Source of the DNA: Actinacidiphila cocklensis | GTDB lineage: Bacteria > Actinomycetota > Actinomycetes > Streptomycetales > Streptomycetaceae | Direction: 5' to 3' | Assembly (NCBI RefSeq): GCF_907177275.1 | Contig: NZ_CAJSLV010000103.1 | Coordinates: 1-64,000 of the forward strand | Length of the DNA stretch: 64,000 bases | In this document: positions 58,187 through 64,000 of the stretch, one piece after another | Layout: each line of letters starts with the position of its first letter | Numbering within the stretch: the first letter of the stretch is position 1 | The notes under the pieces: model-generated | The model's database searches: none | What the model saw: the letters and a program-made list of their open reading frames with translations, nothing else | What the model was told of the DNA's origin: nothing | Translations under genes and position numbers: made by a program

Positions 58187-59107
58187 TCAGCCCTTGACCG
58201 CGCCGAGCGTGACCCCCGAGACGAAGTACCTCTGGACGAAGGGGTAGACGACCAGGATCGGAAGCGTGGTCAGGACGATCGTCACGGCCTGGATGTTGGC
58301 GCCGACCGCGGTCGCGTCGGCCTCCGAGAAGCCGACGGAGGTCGCGTTGGTCGACCCGTAGATGAGGTTGCGCAGGTAGACCGTGACGGGCATCAGGTCG
58401 GAGTGGTCCATGTAGAGGAACGCGGCGAACCACGAGTTCCAGAAGGAGACCGCGTAGAAGAGGACCATCGTGGCCAGCACCGCCTTGGACAGCGGGAGCA
58501 CCACCCGCCACAGCGTGCCGTAGGTGTTCAGGCCGTCGATGGCGGCCTGCTCCTCCAGCTCGACCGGCAGGCCCTCGAAGAACGCCTTCATCACCAGCAG
58601 GTTGAAGACGCTGATCGCGTTGGGCAGCGCGATCGCCCACACGCTGTTCTTCAGGCCGAGCGAGGTGACCAGGACGTAGTTCGGGATCAGGCCGCCGGAG
58701 AAGAACATGGTGAAGACCGCGACACCGACCAGCACACCGCGGCCGCGCAGGTCCTTCTTGGACAGCACGTAGGCGTAGACGGTGGTCAGGAGCATCGCGA
58801 CGACCGTGGCGACCACGGTGTAGACCACCGTGTTGCGGTAGTTGACCCAGAACATCGAGTTGGTCATCACGGCCTTGTAGGTCGTGATGTTGAACCCGCG
58901 GGGCAGCAGGTTGACCTTGCCCGACCGGATGTAGCCGTCGCCGCTGAAGGAGCGGGCCAGGATGTTGATCATCGGGTAGAGCGTGACCACGATGACGGCG
59001 GTCAGGATGAGGGCGTTGACCACTTGGAAGATGCGGTAGCCGCGCGTGGTGCGGATGCCCGCCGGCTGCGTCGGCTTGTCCTCGATGGCGGTGGTATCCA
59101 GGGTCAC
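58187..59107 (-). CDS. ABC importer permease, LplC/AguG-like
   Basis: 306 residues from a GTG overlapping the previous permease stop by 4 bp. Six hydrophobic helices; EAA loop EEQAAIDGLNTYGTLWRVVLPLSKAVLAT for contact with the ATPase; the C-terminal QRYFVSGVTLGAVKG is a hallmark of this group. It works with the LplB-type permease and the binding protein encoded next to it to import oligosaccharides. Confidence 0.95.
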   Translation of the reverse strand: MTLDTTAIEDKPTQPAGIRTTRGYRIFQVVNALILTAVIVVTLYPMINILARSFSGDGYIRSGKVNLLPRGFNITTYKAVMTNSMFWVNYRNTVVYTVVATVVAMLLTTVYAYVLSKKDLRGRGVLVGVAVFTMFFSGGLIPNYVLVTSLGLKNSVWAIALPNAISVFNLLVMKAFFEGLPVELEEQAAIDGLNTYGTLWRVVLPLSKAVLATMVLFYAVSFWNSWFAAFLYMDHSDLMPVTVYLRNLIYGSTNATSVGFSEADATAVGANIQAVTIVLTTLPILVVYPFVQRYFVSGVTLGAVKG

Positions 59108-60111
59108 CACAGGCTCGTCCCCACTGTGCGACGGGAGATCCGGTTGGCGGAGACGATCAGCACCAGCCCGATCAGGGACTCGAACAGCCCGATCGCGGCC
59201 GCGTAGCTGAAGTTGTTGGAGACCACGCCCATCCGGTACAGGTACGTGGAGACGACGTCGGCCGTCGGGTAGGTCAGCGGGTTGTACAGGAGCAGGATCT
59301 TCTCGAAGCCGACCGCCATGAACGTGCCGATGTTGAGGATCAGCAGCGTGACCATCGTCGGCCGGATGCCCGGCAGCGTGACGTGCCAGGTCTGCTTCCA
59401 GCGGTTGGCGCCGTCGATCCGCGCGGCCTCGTAGAGGTTGTCGTCGATCGAGGTGAGCGCGGCCAGGTAGAGGATCGTCCCCCAGCCCACGGTCTGCCAC
59501 AGCTCGGAGGAGACGTAGATCGACCGGAACCAGCCGGGCTGCTGGATGAAGAGGACCGGCGAGTGCCCGAAGTGGTGCAGCGCCTGGTTCACCGGTCCGT
59601 CCGCGGACAGGAACTGCATCACCACGCCGGCCACGATCACCGTGGACAGGAAGTGCGGCAGGTACGAGATCGACTGGACCAGCTTCTTGAACTTCCGGCT
59701 GCGGACCTCGTTGAGCAGCAGCGCCAGGACGATCGGCATCGGGAAGCAGAAGACCAGCGTCAGCAGGCCGATCACCAGGGTGTTGGTGAAGACGTGCCAG
59801 AACGTCGGGTCGTGCCAGAACAGCCTGAAGTACCGCATGCCGACCCACTGGTCGCCGAACATGCTGCCGCCGGGGTGGAAGCGGCGGAAGGCGATGACGT
59901 TCCCGGCCATCGGCAGGTAGCGGAACACCGCGAAGAAGGTCAGCGGCAGCACCGCCAGCGAGTACAGCTGCCAGTCGCGGCGCAGCGACTGGCGCCATGT
60001 CCTGCGGCCCTGGTTGCCGCGCTTGCGGCCTCTGGGACGGGTCCGGGCGGATGTCCGCCCGCCCGCGCCGGCCGCTTCGGACGGCAGGTCCACCGTCCTG
60101 GTCGTGCTCAT
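59104..60111 (-). CDS. ABC importer permease, LplB/AguF-like
   Basis: 335 residues from the ATG at 60111. After a 40-residue Arg-rich cytoplasmic tail there are six membrane helices. EAA loop: YEAARIDGANRWKQTWHVTLPGIRPTMVTLLI. The end ISRRTVGTSLW fits the LplB type. First gene of the operon importer-DUF624-GH39-GH42; its promoter and the CGAAACTTTCG operator lie just upstream. Confidence 0.95.
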   Translation of the reverse strand: MSTTRTVDLPSEAAGAGGRTSARTRPRGRKRGNQGRRTWRQSLRRDWQLYSLAVLPLTFFAVFRYLPMAGNVIAFRRFHPGGSMFGDQWVGMRYFRLFWHDPTFWHVFTNTLVIGLLTLVFCFPMPIVLALLLNEVRSRKFKKLVQSISYLPHFLSTVIVAGVVMQFLSADGPVNQALHHFGHSPVLFIQQPGWFRSIYVSSELWQTVGWGTILYLAALTSIDDNLYEAARIDGANRWKQTWHVTLPGIRPTMVTLLILNIGTFMAVGFEKILLLYNPLTYPTADVVSTYLYRMGVVSNNFSYAAAIGLFESLIGLVLIVSANRISRRTVGTSLW

Positions 60112-60218
60112 CGTGGGCCTCCGTGCGGTGGATGGGCGACGCGCGCCCACCGACGCTGGCGCTGGTGAGGCCGGGTGGGCCCTCCAGGGAGGCGGCGCGA
60201 GAAATAGCGGGCGGAGTC

Positions 60219-60282
60219 GAAACTTTCGAAACTCGTGCTTAATGTGTCGGGCAGCCTAAGGACGTGGCAGAACGGGTGTCAA
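60219..60282 (-). promoter_or_regulatory. Promoter and LacI operator of the aldouronate importer operon
   Basis: On the minus strand, -35 TTGACA (60277-60282), 18-base spacer, -10 TAGGCT (60253-60258). The operator CGAAACTTTCG (60219-60229) starts about 24 bp downstream of the -10 box, where bound LacI would block elongation. This is the strongest-looking promoter in the window. Confidence 0.82.
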
Positions 60283-60330
60283 TAGGCGGGACGGCGGGTT
60301 TTCGGCCTGGCCGAAGCGTTCCTGGTGGCG

Positions 60331-60393
60331 TATATTCACCGCCTGGCCACCCATTGGGGTCACGCAATTTCACCCCAGAAGCCGAAAGTTTCG
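60331..60393 (+). promoter_or_regulatory. Promoter element and operator of LacI regulator 2
   Basis: A TATATT -10 box (60331-60336) precedes CGAAAGTTTCG (60383-60393), the reverse complement of the importer operator. The implied transcript start near 60343 argues against a translation start at 60325 and favours the TTG at 60430. Confidence 0.65.
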
Positions 60394-60429
60394 ACATCCC
60401 AGCAGACCCAGCAGCGTAGGGCTCCCCCT

Positions 60430-61467
60430 TTGACCAGTTCCGTTTCAGCAGGCGGGCCGCGCGCCGCGACGATCGCCACCATCGCCACCGAGGTCGGCGT
60501 GTCGGTGGCGACCGTCTCCAAGGTCCTCAACGGACGTGCCGACGTCGCCCCGGAGACCAGGGCGCGGGTCGAGGCGAGCCTGGAGCGGCACCGCTACCGC
60601 CGCAGGACCCGCCGCCCGGCCGAGGCCACCAGCCAGATCCACCTGGTCTTCCACGAGTTCGACTCCGCGTGGGCGATGGCGATCATCCGCGGTGTGGAGG
60701 AGGCGGCCGCCGCCGCCGGGGTCGAGCTGGTGCTCACCCAGATGGGCGGCAGGCACCGGCCCTCCGACACCTGGCTCGACCTGATCGTCGGCCGCCAGCC
60801 GCTCGGCGTCCTGCTGGTGCAGTGCGGGCTGACGTCCGCTCAGCAGGAGAAACTCCGCAGGCAGCGGGTGCCCTTCGTGGCTGTCGACACCGACAGCGCG
60901 ACCCCCGCCTCGGTCCCCACCGTCGGCTCCAACAACTGGAACGGCGGCCTGATCGCCGCCCGCCACCTGCTGGAGCTGGGCCACCGCAGGATCGCCGTCA
61001 TATCCGGCCCCGAGGAACTGCTGTGCAGCCGCGCCCGGGTGGCCGGATTCAGCTCCGCACACGACGAGGCGGGCCTGGCGATGGACCCCGGCCTCGTCCG
61101 GCACGGCACCTTCTACCTCAACGCCGGCTACGAGTACGGCATGGAGCTGCTGCGGCTCCCCGAACCGCCGACCGCGATCTTCGCCGGGTCCGACGCGCAG
61201 GCCATAGGTGTGCTGCGGGCGGCCCGGCACCTCGGGCTCGACCTGCCGGGCGACCTGTCGGTGGTCGGCTACGACAACCTGCCGGTGGCCGAGTGGATGG
61301 AGCCCCCGCTGACCACCGTCCACCAGCCGCTGCACGACATGGCGGGCACCGCGACCCGGATGCTGCTCGACCTCGCAGCCGGCGTCGAGGTGCCGACCAG
61401 CAGGATCGACCTGGGCACCGAGCTGGTCGTCCGGGCGAGCACCGCGCCGCCCCGATCCGCGCGCTGA
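60430..61467 (+). CDS. LacI-family transcriptional regulator 2 (aldouronate locus)
   Basis: 345 residues from a TTG at 60430; a GTG at 60325 is in frame but would place the operator inside the gene and the start before the transcript. HTH: AATIATIATEVGVSVATVSKVLNGRADVAPETRARVEASLERHRYRRR. Sugar-binding core with DLSVVGYDNLPVAEWMEPPLTTVHQPLHDM. Divergent from the importer operon and followed 44 bp later by the esterase gene. Expected to be released by an imported xylo-oligosaccharide or aldouronate. Confidence 0.9.
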   Translation: MTSSVSAGGPRAATIATIATEVGVSVATVSKVLNGRADVAPETRARVEASLERHRYRRRTRRPAEATSQIHLVFHEFDSAWAMAIIRGVEEAAAAAGVELVLTQMGGRHRPSDTWLDLIVGRQPLGVLLVQCGLTSAQQEKLRRQRVPFVAVDTDSATPASVPTVGSNNWNGGLIAARHLLELGHRRIAVISGPEELLCSRARVAGFSSAHDEAGLAMDPGLVRHGTFYLNAGYEYGMELLRLPEPPTAIFAGSDAQAIGVLRAARHLGLDLPGDLSVVGYDNLPVAEWMEPPLTTVHQPLHDMAGTATRMLLDLAAGVEVPTSRIDLGTELVVRASTAPPRSAR

Positions 61468-61511
61468 GCTGCGCCCGACCCTGACCCGACGGCTGGATCT
61501 CTGGAGGATTC

Positions 61512-62483
61512 GTGGCCCTGTTCGACCTTCCGCTCGCCGAGTTGCAGCGGTACGCCCCCGAGGTGCCGGAGCCCGACGACTTCGACGCGTTCTGGGACGG
61601 CACGCTCAAGCAGGCGGACGCAGGCCCGGTGCTGCTCGACGCCACACCGGTGGACGCCGGGCTGAGCCTGGTCGACACCTGGGACGTGGCCTTCGCCGGC
61701 TACGAAGGGCAGCCGGTACGCGGCTGGTTCACCCGCCCGCGCGGCGCCACGGCGGACCTTCCCGCGGTCGTCGAGTACCTCGGCTACGGGCGCGGGCGCG
61801 GCCTGCCGCACGAGCGGCTGACCTGGGCCGCGGCCGGCTACGCGCACCTGCTGATGGACAGCCGCGGCCAGGGCGACCTGTACGGCAACGGCGGCGACAC
61901 CCCCGATCTGGGCGGCGGCGCCCTGGGCGGTCCTGGGGTGGCGACCCGCGGCATACGCTCGCCGCACGACTACTACTACCGGCGGCTGATCACCGACGCG
62001 GTGCGCGCGGTCGCCGCGGCCCGCGCCCTGCCGGGCGTCGACCCCGCGCGGGTCGCCGCGGTGGGCAACAGCCAGGGCGGCGGCCTGGCCCTCGCGGTCG
62101 CGGGCCTCGTCCCGGACCTGGCGGCGCTGATGATCTCCGCGCCCTTCCTGTGCCACATCCAGCGCGCCATCGACATGACCGACGCGGACCCGTACGGCGA
62201 GATCGTCCGCTACCTCGCGGTGAACCGCGAGGCCGAGGCGGAGGTCCGCAGGACCCTGTCCTACGTCGACGGCGTCCTCTTCGCCCGCCGCGCCACGGCC
62301 CCCGTCCACGTGGGCGTCGGCCTGCGCGACACGATCTGCCCGCCGAGCACGGTCTTCGCCGCCTGCAACCACTACGGTTCCGCGGACCGCACCGTCCACG
62401 TCTACCCGTTCAACCACCACGAGGGCGGCGAGGCGCTGCACACCCGCCGCCAACTTGACTGGCTGGGTGAGAAGTTGCGCTAG
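61512..62483 (+). CDS. CE7 acetyl xylan esterase
   Basis: 323 residues from a GTG with GAGGATT upstream, no signal peptide. CE7 marks: YGRGRGLP, MDSRGQGD, nucleophile elbow GNSQGGG, Asp in GLRDTICPPSTVFAA, His in NHHEGG. CE7 enzymes remove acetyl groups from xylo-oligosaccharides inside the cell and also act on cephalosporin C. The gene is downstream of LacI 2 on the same strand, so it probably shares its regulation. Its TAG stop overlaps the stop of the convergent hydrolase. Confidence 0.94.
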   Translation: MALFDLPLAELQRYAPEVPEPDDFDAFWDGTLKQADAGPVLLDATPVDAGLSLVDTWDVAFAGYEGQPVRGWFTRPRGATADLPAVVEYLGYGRGRGLPHERLTWAAAGYAHLLMDSRGQGDLYGNGGDTPDLGGGALGGPGVATRGIRSPHDYYYRRLITDAVRAVAAARALPGVDPARVAAVGNSQGGGLALAVAGLVPDLAALMISAPFLCHIQRAIDMTDADPYGEIVRYLAVNREAEAEVRRTLSYVDGVLFARRATAPVHVGVGLRDTICPPSTVFAACNHYGSADRTVHVYPFNHHEGGEALHTRRQLDWLGEKLR

Positions 62484-63424
62484 TCCTTCGGACTGGTGAA
62501 GCAGGCGCGGAGGAAGGCGGCCGCCTGGCGGGTGGCGGTGGTCGCCGCGTCGACGGTGCCGGCCATGGCGAAGAAGCCGTGCGCCATGCCCGGGTAGCGG
62601 GTCAGCTCCACCGGGACGCCGGCCGCCGCGAGGCGGCGGGCGTAGGCCTCGCCCTGGTCGCGGAGCGGGTCGTACTCCGCGGTGATGACCAGCGCCGGGG
62701 GCAGGCCGCCGAGGTCGGCGGCACGCAGCGGGGACGCCAGCGGGTCGGCGGCGTCGGCCGGGTCGGCGAGGTAGTGGCGGGCGTACCAGGCCACCGAGCG
62801 GTGGTTGAACAGCCACGGGTCGGTGTTGGCGCGCATCGAGGCGTCGTCGGCCGACTGGTCGGTGTTCGGGTACACCAGGAGCTGGCCGGCGAGCCGCACG
62901 TCGCCCGCGGCCCTGGCCAGCAGCGTCATCGCGGCCGCCAGGTTGCCGCCCGCGCTGTCGCCGCCGACCGCGAGGCGGGCCGGGTCTGCGCCGATCTCGC
63001 CGGCGTGCGCGGCGACCCAGCGCAGGGCGGCGTGGCAGTCGTGCACCGCGGCGGGGAACGGGTGCTCGGGCGCGAGCCGGTAGCCGACGCTGACCACCAG
63101 GCACCCGGCCTCCGCGGCCAGGGACCGGCACAGCGCGTCGGCGGTGTCGATGCTGCCCAGCGTCCATCCGCCGCCGAAGCAGTAGAGCAGCGCGGGGAGT
63201 TGCGGGTCGGCGCTCGGCCGGTAGACCCGCGCCGCCAGCACCCCGCCGGGGCCGGGGATCTTGCGGTCGTGGACCTCGTGCAGCGCACGCGGACTCCCCG
63301 CGTCGGCCTGGATCGCGGCCAGGTCGGCGGCCCGCGCCTGCTCGATCGAGAGCTCGTAGAGCGGCGGCTCCCCGGCTCGGGCACGCCGGTCGCGCATGGC
63401 CTGGATCTGCGGGTCGAGCGGCAT
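62480..63424 (-). CDS. HSL-type alpha/beta hydrolase (esterase)
   Basis: 314 residues from ATG 63424. HSL-family blocks: oxyanion motif C-F-GGGW in place of the usual HGGGW, nucleophile elbow GGDSAGGNLA, Asp in EYDPLRDQG and His in GMAHGFF. The N-terminus (LDPQIQAMRDRRARAGEPPLYELSIEQAR) is the typical cap. These enzymes cleave short-chain esters. The loss of the oxyanion His may change activity. It is convergent with, and its stop overlaps, the CE7 gene. Confidence 0.9.
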   Translation of the reverse strand: MPLDPQIQAMRDRRARAGEPPLYELSIEQARAADLAAIQADAGSPRALHEVHDRKIPGPGGVLAARVYRPSADPQLPALLYCFGGGWTLGSIDTADALCRSLAAEAGCLVVSVGYRLAPEHPFPAAVHDCHAALRWVAAHAGEIGADPARLAVGGDSAGGNLAAAMTLLARAAGDVRLAGQLLVYPNTDQSADDASMRANTDPWLFNHRSVAWYARHYLADPADAADPLASPLRAADLGGLPPALVITAEYDPLRDQGEAYARRLAAAGVPVELTRYPGMAHGFFAMAGTVDAATTATRQAAAFLRACFTSPKD

Positions 63425-63681
63425 GGTCGTCAACCTCCGGGTGGTGGGGGCGATGGTGCGGGTCCGGCCGGAAACGCGGCTGCGGCTGCGGCAGGGTACG
63501 TGGTTGGCGCGGCATGGCGGGTGGCGGTCCAGCGGATGCCGCGACGGCGGGCTCGGCCGTGGCTCAACCGGCGCCCTGGCCGGGCGAGTCACGGCTGCCC
63601 CGCGCGCGGCGGACGGCGGGTGCGCGGGGTCACGGTGGCGGGGAGGCCCGTCAGTGGGCGGGCCTTGCGCGGGTGCGGGTG

Positions 63682-64000
63682 TCACGGGGGCGGCGCCGGT
63701 GACGCCCAGCGGCGGGGGGTCACGCGGTAGTCCGCCAGGCCGGACAGGGCGACGGCCGCACGGTAGCCGGGTGGGGCCGGGACGTCCGTGATGCGGTAGC
63801 CGGCCGGCCAGGCGTCCCCGGCAGGGGTGTTCCCAGGCGGTGCGACGGGTGGGGTCACCGGGACGCGGAGGCCCTGGGTCAGGCGGCCGCCGTGGGCCTT
63901 GACCAGCGCCTCCTTGCGGGACCACAGGCGGGCGAAACGGGCCGCCCTGGCCACGGGGTCGGCAGCCGCCCGGACGAACTCGGCCTCCTCCGCCGGGAAG
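63682..64000 (-). CDS. 4'-phosphopantetheinyl transferase, 3' part
   Basis: The frame runs off the right edge. The visible 105 residues hold the PPTase signature FPAEEAEFVRAAADPVARAARFARLWSRKEALVKAHGG, with WSRKEALVKA as the metal/CoA-binding motif. PPTases load the phosphopantetheine arm onto carrier proteins of fatty-acid, polyketide or peptide synthases. The N-terminus is outside the window, so subtype (Sfp or AcpS-like HetI) and start are not known. The 257 bp between it and the upstream esterase hold no clear gene. Confidence 0.8.
   Translation of the reverse strand, partial: FPAEEAEFVRAAADPVARAARFARLWSRKEALVKAHGGRLTQGLRVPVTPPVAPPGNTPAGDAWPAGYRITDVPAPPGYRAAVALSGLADYRVTPRRWASPAPPP

Noticed and set aside
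60325..60429. GTG start for LacI 2 at 60325
   Set aside because: A TATATT -10 box at 60331 and the operator at 60383 would lie inside the coding region; TTG at 60430 fits better.

Overview
The window is high-GC actinobacterial DNA, best read as a chromosomal segment of a Streptomyces or a close relative in the Streptomycetaceae. The support is the codon bias, many GTG starts, many paired regulator/target genes, a SigE-family sigma factor, PucR, SPW-repeat, DUF6295, DUF6193 and MuiA-family genes, CBM13-tagged secreted glycosidases, and short HxDL-type leader peptides. I saw no rRNA, tRNA, CRISPR array, transposase or integrase.

Layout. 1-2.75 kb: an M56 peptidase and a BlaI-type repressor, divergent from a DedA and a PAP2 phosphatase gene; the shared promoter gap holds two palindromes. 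2.9-10.5 kb: a three-gene operon of OB-fold membrane protein, flotillin and a 1617-residue AAA ATPase. 10.7-23.6 kb: small regulator/enzyme units (YceI/MarR, PucR, TatA, sigma factor with a membrane partner, MarR/dienelactone hydrolase, SPW, MFS exporter, two ATP-grasp ligases, SDR/TetR) and a decayed TPR gene. 23.8-29.2 kb: an operon for secreted GH76, GH59 and SGNH enzymes. 29.6-32.8 kb: an XRE-TPR regulator, a HATPase-HTH fusion and a DUF6193 gene. 33.1-36 kb: a LacI regulator and an orphan sugar-binding lipoprotein. 36-39.7 kb: two MuiA-like genes. 39.8-43.6 kb: an ArsR/SRPBCC pair, then a convergent sulfur-type module in which each gene has its own short leader peptide. 43.8-45.6 kb: SDR/TetR and a 64-residue peptide. 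45.7-49.75 kb: unknown protein, MoxR ATPase and VWA-like metallopeptidase. 49.8-62.5 kb: an acetylated glucuronoxylan (aldouronate) utilisation locus. 62.5-64 kb: an HSL-type hydrolase and the end of a phosphopantetheinyl transferase gene.

How parts work together. The 49.8-62.5 kb locus reads as one pathway: an LplA/LplB/LplC-type importer takes up decorated xylo-oligosaccharides; CE7 esterase, GH67 alpha-glucuronidase, GH39 beta-xylosidase and GH42 enzyme break them down inside the cell. The odd-length palindrome CGAAA-S-TTTCG occurs at both promoters around its LacI gene and again upstream of the second LacI gene at 34 kb. The two LacI proteins share the recognition-helix sequence SVATVSKVLNG, so they may form one xylan regulon.

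A second distant link is the paired operator GTGCAACC-N4-GGTTGCAC. It occurs twice, 33-34 bp apart, before the SRPBCC-ArsR operon at 40.7 kb and twice before the MFS exporter gene at 17.8 kb. The third notable item is the pair of leader peptides that flank the monooxygenase/arylsulfotransferase module. Functions are family-level inferences from the sequence alone; no database search was possible.
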